From: Thiobacillus sp. 65-1059 | GTDB taxonomy: Bacteria > Pseudomonadota > Gammaproteobacteria > Burkholderiales > Thiobacillaceae | Reading direction: 5' to 3' | NCBI GenBank assembly: GCA_001897675.1 | Contig: MKUE01000068.1 | Span: 36,243 to 100,242, forward strand | DNA: 64,000 bases | Part shown: positions 1 through 7,664 of the stretch, piece by piece | How positions within the stretch are numbered: the first letter of the stretch is position 1 | How the letters are laid out: each line of letters starts with the position of its first letter | Notes under the pieces: generated by a model | What the model was told of the DNA's origin: nothing | Seen by the model: only the letters and a program-made list of their open reading frames with translations | Databases searched by the model: none | Made by a program: the position numbers and the translations under genes

Positions 1-1
1 G

Positions 2-1006
2 GGGCTGGAGGCGGCCTCGGGGTTGACCAGCTACGCCGAGATCGGCGCGCGGCTGGAGGCGGCCCTTGGCGACCCGATGGTCGCCGGCATCGTGCTCGAC
101 ATCGATTCGCCCGGCGGCGAGACCGGCGGCTGCTTCGAGCTCGCCCGCCGCGTGCGCGAGGCGGCGGCCGTGAAGCCCGTCTGGGCCGTGGCCAACGACG
201 CCGCCTTCTCCGCGGCCTACGCCATCGGCTGCGCCGCCGATCGGCTCTTCGTCACCGAGACCGGCGGCGTGGGCTCGATCGGGGTGATCGCGCTGCACGT
301 CGACCAGTCGGTCAAGGACGCCCGGGACGGCTACCGCTACACCGCGATCACCGCGGGCGAGCGCAAGAACGACTACTCGCCGCACGAGCCGCTACACGAT
401 GCCGCCCGCGCGGCGCTGCAGGCCGAGGTGGACCGGCTGCACGCGCTCTTCGTCGCGCATGTGGCGGCGATGCGCGGCCTGCCCGAGGACGCGGTGCGCG
501 CGACCGAGGCCGCGCTCTTCTTCGGCCCGCAGGCCGTCGAGACGGGGCTGGCCGACAGGGTGGCCACGCTCCCCGCGGTGCTCGCCGAGTTCGACCGACA
601 TCTTTCTGCCGCGCGGCGTCCGTCTTCCCCGCCGCGCCAAGCCCCGACCGGGAAGGCGACCGTTTTCCGAGGAACCCCCACCATGACCGATACCCCGCCC
701 GAGACGCTCGGCGTGGATGAAGCCGCCGCCCTGGTGGCCGAGGCCCGCCGCGAAGTGGCGCAGTCCGCGCAAGCGATCGCGGAACTGTGTCTGCTCGCCG
801 GCTGCCCCGAGCGCGCCGCCGAGTTCATTGCCGCCGGCCGCACCGAAGCCGAGGTGCGCCGCGCCCTGATCGAGGCGCGCGCCGCCCACAGCATGGAGTC
901 GGCCGTGCGCTCGACCCACGCGCCCAACGATTGGGCCGCCCCCGGCGCCGATCCGGCGGCCTCGCCCGTGGTCGCCGCCGTGAAGAAACTCGTGACCCGG
1001 GAGTGA
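2..1006 (+). CDS. Phage S49-family head maturation protease, 5' partial
   Basis: The frame is open from the left edge, so the true start lies upstream; a TTG at 23 is only the first possible start codon in view. The visible part is a ClpP/SppA-fold S49 serine peptidase. IVLDIDSPGGE is followed by the nucleophile Ser in AAFSAAYAIG (about residue 63 counting from base 23), and a candidate catalytic Lys lies in AGERKND (about 116). In lambda-like phages this enzyme trims portal and scaffold proteins during prohead maturation. The C-terminal 107 residues look like a scaffold and have their own internal start (see 683). It is followed after 3 bases by the decoration protein gene, the usual lambda C-Nu3-D-E order. 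The family call is secure. Confidence 0.9.
   Translation, partial: GLEAASGLTSYAEIGARLEAALGDPMVAGIVLDIDSPGGETGGCFELARRVREAAAVKPVWAVANDAAFSAAYAIGCAADRLFVTETGGVGSIGVIALHVDQSVKDARDGYRYTAITAGERKNDYSPHEPLHDAARAALQAEVDRLHALFVAHVAAMRGLPEDAVRATEAALFFGPQAVETGLADRVATLPAVLAEFDRHLSAARRPSSPPRQAPTGKATVFRGTPTMTDTPPETLGVDEAAALVAEARREVAQSAQAIAELCLLAGCPERAAEFIAAGRTEAEVRRALIEARAAHSMESAVRSTHAPNDWAAPGADPAASPVVAAVKKLVTRE
683..1006 (+). CDS. Nested in-frame scaffold protein (lambda Nu3-like), predicted
   Basis: An in-frame ATG at 683 lies inside the S49 protease gene. It is preceded by GAGGAA at 669-674, an 8-base spacing that is good for a Shine-Dalgarno site. It would give 107 residues starting MTDTPPETLGVDEAAALV, rich in Ala, Glu and Arg and probably helical. 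In phage lambda the scaffold Nu3 is made in exactly this way from an internal start in gene C, and the decoration and capsid genes follow directly, as here. The site and frame are seen in the sequence; the scaffold role is inferred from gene order. Peptide data or a start-codon test would settle it. Confidence 0.6.
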   Translation: MTDTPPETLGVDEAAALVAEARREVAQSAQAIAELCLLAGCPERAAEFIAAGRTEAEVRRALIEARAAHSMESAVRSTHAPNDWAAPGADPAASPVVAAVKKLVTRE

Positions 1007-1009
1007 ACC

Positions 1010-1387
1010 ATGCCCACGCTCACCCAAGCCCCCAACCTCGGCGACCTGCTGAAGTACGAGGCGCCGAACCTGTATTCGCGCGAGCGGGCGACCGTGGCCG
1101 CCGGGCAGAACCTGCCGCTCGGCGCCGTGGTCGGCCGCGAGACGGCCACAAGCAAGCTCAAGGCCCTCGACCCCGCGGCCGGCGACGGCAGCGATGTCGC
1201 CGTGGGCGTGCTCGCGCTGGCCGTCGATGCGACGCTGATCGACCGGGAGGACGCGATCCTGATCGCCCGCCACGCCATCGTCGCGCGAAACGCGCTGGTC
1301 TGGCCCGCGGGGATCACCACCGCGCAGCAGCTCGCTGCGATCGCCCAACTCGAAGCGCGCGGCATCGTGGTGCGCGACAGCGCCTGA
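1010..1387 (+). CDS. Head decoration protein (lambda gpD-like)
   Basis: This 125-residue protein has the length and layout of lambda gpD-type decoration (cement) proteins: an extended N-terminus followed by a small beta-rich fold (QNLPLGAVVGRETATSKLKA, then VAVGVLALAVDA). Such proteins bind as trimers on the expanded capsid and stabilise it against DNA pressure. It sits between the protease/scaffold gene and the major capsid gene, the standard place. ATG at 1010 follows the protease stop by 3 bases, indicating translational coupling. Confidence 0.85.
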   Translation: MPTLTQAPNLGDLLKYEAPNLYSRERATVAAGQNLPLGAVVGRETATSKLKALDPAAGDGSDVAVGVLALAVDATLIDREDAILIARHAIVARNALVWPAGITTAQQLAAIAQLEARGIVVRDSA

Positions 1388-1437
1388 CCGACACCCGATC
1401 CCGACCCACTCGAGCGACCTGCCGCCTGGCGGGTTTG

Positions 1438-1497
1438 GCTTCGGCCGCCGCTACGCGGCTTCACACCGGCTTCGCCGGCATGAGCCTGCGCCGAAGC
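1438..1497 (+). other. Nested hairpin in the decoration-capsid intergenic gap
   Basis: The 137-base gap before the capsid gene can fold into a branched structure. The outer arms GCTTCGGC (1438-1445) and GCCGAAGC (1490-1497) enclose two inner hairpins: GCCGC/GCGGC at 1444-1448 and 1455-1459, and CCGGC/GCCGG at 1466-1470 and 1474-1478. There is no U-tract, so it is not an ordinary terminator. It could stabilise or process the capsid mRNA. The pairing is visible; any function is a guess. Confidence 0.4.
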
Positions 1498-1524
1498 TCC
1501 TCTTTCGCATTTCTGGAGACCCCG

Positions 1525-2529
1525 ATGCTCAACCCCTTCGATTCCCGCGGCTTCTCGATGGCGAGCCTGACCGCCGCCATCAACCTGATCCCCAACCGCT
1601 ACGGGCGGCTGGAAGCCTTGAACCTGTTTCCGGCCAAGCCCGTGCGCACGCGCCAGGTCGTCATCGAGGAGTACGCCGGGCGCCTGAACCTGCTGCCCAC
1701 CCGGCCGCCCGGCTCGCCGGGCACGGTGGGCGAACGCGGCCAGCGCCGGCTGCGGTCCTTCGTCATCCCGCACATCCCGCACGACGACGTGGTGCTGCCC
1801 GAGGAGGTCCAGGGCATCCGGGCCTTCGGCTCGGAGACGGAAATGGAGGCCGTCGCGGGCGTGCTGGCGCGGCACCTGGAGACCATGCGCAACAAGCACG
1901 CGATCACCCTCGAACACCTGCGCATGGGGGCGCTCAAGGGCCAGATCCTGGACGCCGACGGCAGCACGATCTACGACCTGTTCACCGAGTTCGGCCTCAC
2001 CCCGCAGGTCGTTGCCTTCGACCTCGGCAACGCCGGCACCAACGTGAAGGCGAAATGCCTGTCGGTCCTGGCCGCGATCGAGGACAACCTCAAAGGCGAG
2101 TTCATGACCGGCGTGCATTGCCTGTGCTCGCCTGAGTTCTTCGCGGCGCTGACCGGCCACGCCAAGGTCGAGAAGGCCTTCGAGAACTGGCAGCAGGGCG
2201 CAGTCCTCATCAACGACGTGCGGCGCGGCTTCACCTACGCCGGCATCACTTTCGAGGAGTACCGCGGCCAGGCCACCGACGCCGAGGGCAACGCGCGCCG
2301 CTTCATCGCCGCGGGCGAGGCCCACGCCTTCCCGCTGGGGACGGTGGACACCTTCGCCACTTACTTCGCCCCGGCCGACTTCAACGAGACCGTGAACACC
2401 TTGGGCCAGCCGCTCTACGCCAAGCAGGAGCCGCGCAAGTTCGACCGCGGCACCGACCTGCACACCCAGAGCAACCCGCTGCCGATGTGCCACCGGCCGG
2501 GCGTGCTGGTGAAGCTGACGGCAGCGTGA
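1525..2529 (+). CDS. Major capsid protein (lambda gpE family)
   Basis: This 334-residue protein matches the lambda gpE (Phage_cap_E) type in length and sequence style. The N-terminal stretch NLIPNRYGRL is followed by a basic RRLRSFVIPHIPHDD segment, the EVQGIRAFGSE motif, an alpha-helical region around residues 115-140 (RHLETMRNKHAITLEHLRMG), and C-terminal AKQEPRKFDRGTDLHTQSNP. It forms the HK97-fold shell. The frame stays open upstream to 787, but ATG 1525 follows TTCTGGAGACCCCG and gives the family's usual N-terminus. Its stop overlaps the next start (TGATG). Confidence 0.93.
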   Translation: MLNPFDSRGFSMASLTAAINLIPNRYGRLEALNLFPAKPVRTRQVVIEEYAGRLNLLPTRPPGSPGTVGERGQRRLRSFVIPHIPHDDVVLPEEVQGIRAFGSETEMEAVAGVLARHLETMRNKHAITLEHLRMGALKGQILDADGSTIYDLFTEFGLTPQVVAFDLGNAGTNVKAKCLSVLAAIEDNLKGEFMTGVHCLCSPEFFAALTGHAKVEKAFENWQQGAVLINDVRRGFTYAGITFEEYRGQATDAEGNARRFIAAGEAHAFPLGTVDTFATYFAPADFNETVNTLGQPLYAKQEPRKFDRGTDLHTQSNPLPMCHRPGVLVKLTAA

Positions 2530-2810
2530 TGGCGCAGGTGACGGATCTCTACGAGGCCGCCGGCCGCGCCGGGCTGCTCACCGACGTAATGGTGGGTTCG
2601 CTCACGGTGCAGTGCGTCTTCAGCGCCCCGGACGAGCTGGCGCTCGACGGGCTCGCCCTGAACCGCGACTACCACCTCGAGTACCCGAGCGCCTGGCTCA
2701 CCCTCGCCGTCGGCGACACGGTGGAGATCGCGGGAAGCCCGTATCGGGTGCGCGAGGTCCGCCAGCTGCGCGACGGCTCCGAGATGCAGGCCAAGCTGAC
2801 CCGGCTATGA
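2529..2810 (+). CDS. Small head-tail connector protein (lambda FII-like)
   Basis: This 93-residue protein begins MAQVTDLYEAAGRAGLLTD at ATG 2529, overlapping the capsid stop. Its centre (LALNRDYHLEYPSAWLTLAVGDTVEI, then YRVREVRQLRDGSE) looks like the small beta-barrel of lambda gpFII-type head-tail joining proteins. That fits its place straight after the capsid gene. Its stop overlaps the next ATG by 4 bases. The exact family is inferred from position, length and fold pattern. Confidence 0.65.
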   Translation: MAQVTDLYEAAGRAGLLTDVMVGSLTVQCVFSAPDELALDGLALNRDYHLEYPSAWLTLAVGDTVEIAGSPYRVREVRQLRDGSEMQAKLTRL

Positions 2811-3235
2811 CGTCCTCCGTCCGCGAGCGCCTGGTCCGGGCGGTCGTGGCGCGCATCGGTTCCGCGATCGCACCGACGCCGCTGCATCGCCAGCCCACCG
2901 TGCCGCTCCCGCGCGAGGCGAGCCCCTCGCTCCTGCTGTTCATCGAAGGCGATCAGGTCGCAGCGCTTGCGAACGACCGGTGTGAGCGCGCCCTGACGCT
3001 GAGGCTGGTCGCGCTCGCGCGCGAAGACGACGCCTTCGACGTGGCCGACGCGCTCATCGTCGCGGCGCACGGCGCGCTCATGGCCGAGCCGAGCCTCGGC
3101 GGGCTGGCCCTGGGCGTGCGCGAGATCGACTGCGAGTGGGACACGGAGGACGCCGACAGCCAAGCACTGGCCGTGCCCGCGCGCTACGAGATCCGCTACC
3201 GCACCCTGGCCTCCGACCTCACCCAAAAAGGATAG
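2807..3235 (+). CDS. Tail completion/terminator-like protein (gpU position)
   Basis: The protein has 142 residues starting MTSSVRERLVRAVVARIGS, read from ATG 2807, which overlaps the previous stop. An N-terminal helix is followed by alternating strands (SPSLLLFIEGD, ALTLRLVALARED) and a C-terminal segment with a DCEWDTEDAD stretch. Length and position between connector and tail tube match proteins that cap the tail tube and join it to the head (minor tail protein U or gp10-like). No diagnostic motif is visible, so the role comes from synteny. Confidence 0.6.
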   Translation: MTSSVRERLVRAVVARIGSAIAPTPLHRQPTVPLPREASPSLLLFIEGDQVAALANDRCERALTLRLVALAREDDAFDVADALIVAAHGALMAEPSLGGLALGVREIDCEWDTEDADSQALAVPARYEIRYRTLASDLTQKG

Positions 3236-3240
3236 TCACC

Positions 3241-3435
3241 ATGCACATCGAACTCATCGAACCGCACACCCACGCCGGCCGACTCCACGCCCCCGGCGAG
3301 ATCCTCGATCTCGACGAGGCAGCGGCGGAATGGTTGATCGAGCGCGGGACCGCGCGGGGGCTGATCGAGCGCGGAGCCGCACGGCCGGCCGACCCCCAAC
3401 CCCAGACCCCGATCAAGACCCGTAAGGGAGACTGA
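3241..3435 (+). CDS. Small phage protein of unknown function
   Basis: This 64-residue protein opens MHIELIEPHTHAGRLHAPGE and matches a common short phage pattern: a residue-limited beta domain ending in an acidic helix (DLDEAAAEWLIERG). LIERGTARG and LIERGAARP form a short internal tandem repeat. The C-terminus is a proline-rich basic tail. Genes of this type sit before the tail tube gene in many siphophages (DUF7210-like, from memory). ATG 3241 follows AAAAAGGATAGTCACC. No function is assigned. Confidence 0.6.
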   Translation: MHIELIEPHTHAGRLHAPGEILDLDEAAAEWLIERGTARGLIERGAARPADPQPQTPIKTRKGD

Positions 3436-3437
3436 CC

Positions 3438-4193
3438 ATGCCTTACTTTTCCGGACAGGGGCGCGTCTACATCGGCGCCCGCGACGCACTCGGCAACCCG
3501 CAGGGGTTGGCCTACGTGGGCAACGTGCCCGAGCTCAAGGTCTCCCTCTCGGTGGAGACCCTGGAGCACCAGGAGTCGGTGAGCGGCCAGCGCCTCACCG
3601 ATCTGCAGCTCATCAAGACCAAGAAGGGCGAGTTCGCCTGCACGCTGGAGGAGCTCATCGCGACCAACCTGGCGCTCGCCCTCTACGGCGCCACCACCGC
3701 CCAGACCCCGGGCACGGTCACCGCCGAGGCGCTGCCGAACCCGGTCACCCCCGGCAGCCTCTACCTGCTCGCCAAGCAGGACGTCTCGTCGGTGGTGGTA
3801 AAGGACTCCAGCGCCACCCCGAAGACCCTGCCGGCCGCGCAGTACTCGGTGAACGCCAAACACGGCTCGCTCACGATCCTGGACGCCACCACCGGCGGCC
3901 CCTACGTCGAGCCCTTCAAGGTCGACTACGCCTACGGCACGGCTTCGGTCACCGCCATGTTCACCCAGCCGCTGCCCGAGCGCTGGGTGCGCTTCGAGGG
4001 ACTCAACACCGCCGACGGCAACCGCGAGGTGGTGATCGATCTCTACCGCGTGGCCATCAACCCGGCCAAGGAGCTCTCGGTCATCACCGACGAGCTGCTG
4101 AAGTTCGAGCTTTCGGGCCAGGTGCTGGCCGACACGCTCAAGCCCGCCGCCGGCGACCTCGGCCAGTTCGGCCGCATCGTGCTTATGCCCTGA
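3438..4193 (+). CDS. Tail tube protein
   Basis: This 251-residue protein starts MPYFSGQGRVYIGARDALG. It has the tube-protein pattern of an N-terminal beta hairpin and a long loop (VPELKVSLSVETLEHQESVS), then strands and a helix (LEELIATNLALALYG). The C-terminal half (RWVRFEGLNTADGNREVVID, then ELLKFELSGQVLAD) matches siphophage tube proteins. Hexamers of this protein build the DNA-conducting tube. In related phages the chaperone genes follow directly; here the RIT element begins 9 bases after the stop codon. Confidence 0.85.
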   Translation: MPYFSGQGRVYIGARDALGNPQGLAYVGNVPELKVSLSVETLEHQESVSGQRLTDLQLIKTKKGEFACTLEELIATNLALALYGATTAQTPGTVTAEALPNPVTPGSLYLLAKQDVSSVVVKDSSATPKTLPAAQYSVNAKHGSLTILDATTGGPYVEPFKVDYAYGTASVTAMFTQPLPERWVRFEGLNTADGNREVVIDLYRVAINPAKELSVITDELLKFELSGQVLADTLKPAAGDLGQFGRIVLMP

Positions 4194-4201
4194 ACTACAT
4201 A

Positions 4202-4272
4202 AGCACCATTATGTGGAGTGGATGGTTATGCATTGCAGGTCTCCTTTCGGGTTGAAATTACGGGGGTAGCGG
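4202..4272 (+). repeat. RIT left terminal inverted repeat
   Basis: This 71-bp repeat pairs with 7576-7646 read in reverse complement, with 69 of 71 positions identical. The mismatches are C/G at repeat position 6 and A/G at position 56. The outer end reads AGCACCATTATGTGG and the inner end TTACGGGGGTAGCGG. It is the likely binding and exchange site for the trio of recombinases. Confidence 0.95.
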
Positions 4273-4344
4273 GTTGGTGGGACTGCGCATAAACCTGAGG
4301 AACCGCTCGGCCCGTCGGCCGGGGGATTCCAAAGGAGAAGCGCA

Positions 4345-5592
4345 ATGCTCGAACATTTCTTTCATTGGCCACCGCAGATTGCTCGCTTGCGCAGCAATAC
4401 AGGCGTCGAATTGCTTGATGGCTTTGCCGACCATCTGAGCCAGTGCGGCTATTCCCGTAGTCAGGGAAGTCGGCACCTGCGTGCGGCGGCGCATCTGCTG
4501 CACTGGCTTGACCGAAGCGGGGTAGCGCCCAGCGAGATCGAGCCCGCCGTCATGGGCCAGTTCGTTCGGCATCTACAACGATGTCGCTGTGCCGGCTTTG
4601 CCGGCATGCATCGCGACAAGCTCTTGCGTGGCGTCCGTGCCTTTACGGCCTACCTCGAGGGGCGGGCGCTGTGCACTGCGCGTCACAATGCAGAGAACGC
4701 GGTCACCTCCGTGTTGTGGGAGCGCTTCTGTCGCTGGATGCGCGAGCACCGGGGCATCTCCGAACGCACCCTGCGCGACTACCGCCATCGCCTGCGTCAC
4801 CTGCTCACGGATCTGGACGATGAGCCACGCAAACTCGATGTCGCCTACCTGCGGCGCTTTACCCTCGAACTGGGGCGCAATGGCGGGAACGCCGTGGTGA
4901 AGTCGACGACGACGGCGCTGCGCCAGTTCGTCCGTTTCCTGGTCACCGAAGGTCAATGCCCATCCGGTCTGGAAGAGGCTATCCCGAACATTGCCTACTG
5001 GCGTCTATCTACGCTGCCGCGCTACTTGCTGCCGGAAGAGGTCGAGCACGTCCTGGCCAGCCCGGATACCCGAACGCCGGTCGGCAAACGGGACCGGGCC
5101 ATTCTGCTGCTGTTGGCGCGGATGGGTCTGCGCGCGGGCGACGTGGTGCAACTGCGTCTTGCCGACATCGACTGGCGCGCGGCCACGCTCAGCGTATCCG
5201 GCAAGAACCGGCGGCAAACGCTGCTGCCGCTGACACAGGAGGTGGGCGACGGCATCGTGGACTATCTGTTGCACGGTCGCCCGCCGACCCCCTCCGATTG
5301 CGTCTTCGTGCGGGCAATCGCTCCGTTCCGACCGTTCCGGGATGCGCGCGGCGTCTCCGATGTCGCCAAGCTGGCACTGCGGCGGGCCGGAGTTGACGCG
5401 CGGGTGCGCGGGGCGGCGCATGTGCTGCGGCACTCGGCGGCCTCATCCATGCTGCGGCAGGGGGCGAGCCTGCAGGAAATCGCGACCGTGCTGCGGCACC
5501 AGTCCGTGGTCAGCACGCAGATCTACGCCAAGGTCGATGTCCTCGCCTTGCGCGAACTGGCCCAGCCGTGGCCGGAGGTGCTGCCATGCTGA
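4345..5592 (+). CDS. RIT tyrosine recombinase, first of trio
   Basis: This 415-residue site-specific recombinase begins at ATG 4345 after AAAGGAGAAGCGCA. The N-terminal half holds a SAM-like core-binding domain (about residues 20-200). The C-terminal catalytic domain shows the first Arg in RMGLRAGDVVQLRL, a basic beta-turn GKNRRQT, the HVLRHSAAS box, then HQSVVSTQIYAKVD with the nucleophile Tyr. The gene overlaps the second recombinase by 7 bases, so the three are co-translated. RIT transposition needs the trio together, but the separate roles of the three proteins are not established. Confidence 0.92.
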   Translation: MLEHFFHWPPQIARLRSNTGVELLDGFADHLSQCGYSRSQGSRHLRAAAHLLHWLDRSGVAPSEIEPAVMGQFVRHLQRCRCAGFAGMHRDKLLRGVRAFTAYLEGRALCTARHNAENAVTSVLWERFCRWMREHRGISERTLRDYRHRLRHLLTDLDDEPRKLDVAYLRRFTLELGRNGGNAVVKSTTTALRQFVRFLVTEGQCPSGLEEAIPNIAYWRLSTLPRYLLPEEVEHVLASPDTRTPVGKRDRAILLLLARMGLRAGDVVQLRLADIDWRAATLSVSGKNRRQTLLPLTQEVGDGIVDYLLHGRPPTPSDCVFVRAIAPFRPFRDARGVSDVAKLALRRAGVDARVRGAAHVLRHSAASSMLRQGASLQEIATVLRHQSVVSTQIYAKVDVLALRELAQPWPEVLPC

Positions 5593-6491
5593 GCCGGACC
5601 GTAGAGGACTACATCATGGCGCGCCGGGCGGCCGGTTTCAAATTTGAGGCCCAAGCCGGACTTCTGCGCAGCTTCGCCGCTTACGCCGAGGCCAGAGATG
5701 AGCACTACGTGCGTGCCAGCACCGCCGTCGAATGGGCCGGCCTGGTGGCCAAAGTGCCGCAGCGTGCCCACCGCCTGTGGACCGTCATCCGGTTTGCACG
5801 TCACGCCCGGGGAGATGATCCGCGACACGAGGTGCCGCCGCCGGCATTCGGTGGCGAGCGATGGCCGAGGCGGACGCCCTACATCTTGAGCCTGGATGAG
5901 ATCGCGCGACTACTGCAGGCGGCCAGGTGTTACGGCACGAGCCCGCTGCAAGGGGCAACCTACTGCACCCTGTTCGGCCTGCTCGCCTGCACCGGCTTGC
6001 GGATCTCGGAGGCCATCCGGCTACGCCGGTCGGACATCACGTCCGACGGCCTGCTTATCCGCAACACCAAGTTCCGCAAGAGCCGTCTGGTGGCGCTGCA
6101 CGACAGTACCCGTGCCGCCCTTGAGCGATATTTGTCACAAAGGCAGGCACTCGCGCCCAAGGACGACCATGTGTTCGTGTCCTTGCGAGGCACGCCGTTG
6201 ATCCGGGAATGCGTGGACGGCGTGTTCCGCGAGTTGGTCAAGCGCATCGGCCTGCCGCAAGGTGCTGGCCTGCCACGCATCTCGCCCCATTCATTGCGCC
6301 ACACGTTCGCGGTGAGAGCGCTACAGACCTGCCCGGACGGACGTGAGCGGATTGCCCGCCACATGGTGGCGCTGTCCACCTACCTCGGGCACGTGGACGC
6401 GGCGGCGACCTACTGGTATCTGCAGGCGACACCGGAGTTGCTGCGGGATATCGCATCCTGTTGCGAGTGCCATGTGGAGAACGCGTCATGA
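5586..6491 (+). CDS. RIT tyrosine recombinase, second of trio
   Basis: This 301-residue recombinase starts at ATG 5586, inside the end of the first gene; the frame is open from 5568 but this start fits the overlap. Its N-terminal domain is shorter than that of its neighbours. Catalytic motifs are LACTGLRISEAIRL (Arg), SPHSLRHTFAVRAL (His-x-x-Arg box) and LGHVDAAATYWYL with the active Tyr near the C-terminus. It overlaps the third recombinase by 4 bases (ATGA). It acts with the two flanking recombinases on the 71-bp ends. Confidence 0.92.
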   Translation: MLSRTVEDYIMARRAAGFKFEAQAGLLRSFAAYAEARDEHYVRASTAVEWAGLVAKVPQRAHRLWTVIRFARHARGDDPRHEVPPPAFGGERWPRRTPYILSLDEIARLLQAARCYGTSPLQGATYCTLFGLLACTGLRISEAIRLRRSDITSDGLLIRNTKFRKSRLVALHDSTRAALERYLSQRQALAPKDDHVFVSLRGTPLIRECVDGVFRELVKRIGLPQGAGLPRISPHSLRHTFAVRALQTCPDGRERIARHMVALSTYLGHVDAAATYWYLQATPELLRDIASCCECHVENAS

Positions 6492-7510
6492 CACCGATCG
6501 CTCTCCACATTACCGCATTCCTGCGGCAACGCCTGATCGAGGAACGCAATGCCAGTCGCAACACGTGCGAGTCCTATGCCTACGCCTTCAAGTTGCTGTT
6601 CGAGTTCGCGGCAGAGCAGCTCAGGATCTCACCGGCGAAGCTGTGCTTCGAACAGATCGATGCCACGCTGGTGGCCGATTTTCTGGCCCACCTCGAGCGT
6701 CGTCGCGGCAACGGGGCCAGCTCCCGGAACATTCGTCTGGCGGCCATCAAGTCGTTCATGAAGTTCATGCAATACCGGCTGCCGGCGGCACTCGATCAGA
6801 TCCAGCGCGTGCTGGCCATCCCTGCCAAGAAGACAGAGAGCAGGTTGGTCAAACATCTGACGGTGGCAGAGATGCAGGCCATCCTGGATGCCCCGGCTCC
6901 CACGAGCCGCGAAGGAATCCGTGATCGCGCCATGCTGCACCTGTGCTTCGCTGCGGGCTTGCGCGTATCCGAACTGATCGGCCTGCAGATGGCGGATTTG
7001 CGGCTGCAGCCGGATGCCAGCATCCGCGTCGAGGGCAAGGGGCGCAAGGAGCGCTGTCTGCCGCTGTGGAAGCAGACCGCGACGGCAGTGCGCGCCTGGC
7101 TGGCGGTGCGGGGAACCGTCCCGTCATCCCATCTGTTTGTCAACGCACGCGGTGAGGTCATGACGCGCTCCGGTTTCGAGTACATCCTGGGCAAGCACGC
7201 CAGAGCCGCAGCAGCCGTCTGCCCGTCGCTGTCGCACAAGCGGGTATCACCCCACGTGCTGCGCCACACCTGCGCTCTGACGGTACTGCAAGCGACCAAG
7301 GATCTGCGCAAGGTCTCGCTGTGGCTGGGACACGCGAGCATCCAGACCACCGAGGTCTACACGCGGGCCGATCCGTCCGTGAAGCTGGAGGCACTGGAGT
7401 CCATCGTGGCGCCGGAACTGCGCACGGGACGCTTCAAAGCCACCGATGCGCTGATCGCTTCTCTGCATCCGCGTGCGTTCACCAACGCCGACGACCCGCC
7501 TCGACGATAG
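6488..7510 (+). CDS. RIT tyrosine recombinase, third of trio
   Basis: This 340-residue protein starts at ATG 6488, overlapping the second gene by 4 bases. It looks most like a XerC/D-type integrase. An N-terminal SAM-like domain contains TCESYAYAFKLLFEFA. The catalytic domain has FAAGLRVSELIGLQ, a GKGRKERCLPL beta-turn with the conserved Lys, SPHVLRHTCAL, and WLGHASIQTTEVYTRAD with the nucleophile Tyr. All expected motifs are intact. A strong terminator follows 9 bases after the stop. Confidence 0.93.
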   Translation: MTPIALHITAFLRQRLIEERNASRNTCESYAYAFKLLFEFAAEQLRISPAKLCFEQIDATLVADFLAHLERRRGNGASSRNIRLAAIKSFMKFMQYRLPAALDQIQRVLAIPAKKTESRLVKHLTVAEMQAILDAPAPTSREGIRDRAMLHLCFAAGLRVSELIGLQMADLRLQPDASIRVEGKGRKERCLPLWKQTATAVRAWLAVRGTVPSSHLFVNARGEVMTRSGFEYILGKHARAAAAVCPSLSHKRVSPHVLRHTCALTVLQATKDLRKVSLWLGHASIQTTEVYTRADPSVKLEALESIVAPELRTGRFKATDALIASLHPRAFTNADDPPRR

Positions 7511-7519
7511 CAGCCCTTG

Positions 7520-7557
7520 GCGGTGTCGTCTTGCAGGGGCGGACGACACCGCTTTTT
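7520..7557 (+). terminator. Rho-independent terminator of the RIT operon
   Basis: A perfect 11-bp stem, GCGGTGTCGTC (7520-7530) with GACGACACCGC (7542-7552), and an 11-base loop are followed by TTTTT. It lies between the third recombinase and the right inverted repeat. It closes the RIT operon and would also stop phage late transcription entering from upstream. Confidence 0.88.
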
Positions 7558-7575
7558 ATGCGCAGCACATCAACT

Positions 7576-7646
7576 CCGCTACCCCCGTAACTTCAACCCG
7601 AAAGGAGACCTGCAATGCATAACCATCCACTCCACATAATCGTGCT
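7576..7646 (-). repeat. RIT right terminal inverted repeat
   Basis: This is the reverse-complement copy of 4202-4272, 71 bp with two mismatches. It begins CCGCTACCCCCGTAA and ends CATAATCGTGCT. The phage sequence resumes directly with the Shine-Dalgarno-like GAGGGGG and the start of the tail chaperone gene. Confidence 0.95.
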
Positions 7647-7664
7647 GCTGTGAGGGGGATGACG

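Larger units (their letters stand above)
4202..7646 (+). mobile_element. RIT (recombinase-in-trio) element, complete
   Basis: A 3445-base element lies between tail tube and tail chaperone genes. It has 71-bp terminal inverted repeats that differ at 2 positions, and three overlapping tyrosine recombinase genes in one orientation followed by a hairpin terminator. This is the defining layout of RIT elements, described in Cupriavidus and other proteobacteria. All three recombinases keep their conserved C-terminal motifs, so the element may be active. No clear target duplication is visible. Its terminator would cut transcription from the phage late promoter before the tail genes. Confidence 0.93.

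Noticed and set aside
373..2493. Long minus-strand frame opposite the phage head genes (706 codons)
   Set aside because: It is opposite several clear phage genes, has a biased shadow composition (RR, GG, VE runs) and no recognisable domain. High-GC sequence makes such frames.
4345..7510. Phage integrase role for the three recombinases
   Set aside because: They are bounded by 71-bp inverted repeats inside a structural operon, which marks a separate RIT element and not the prophage integration module.
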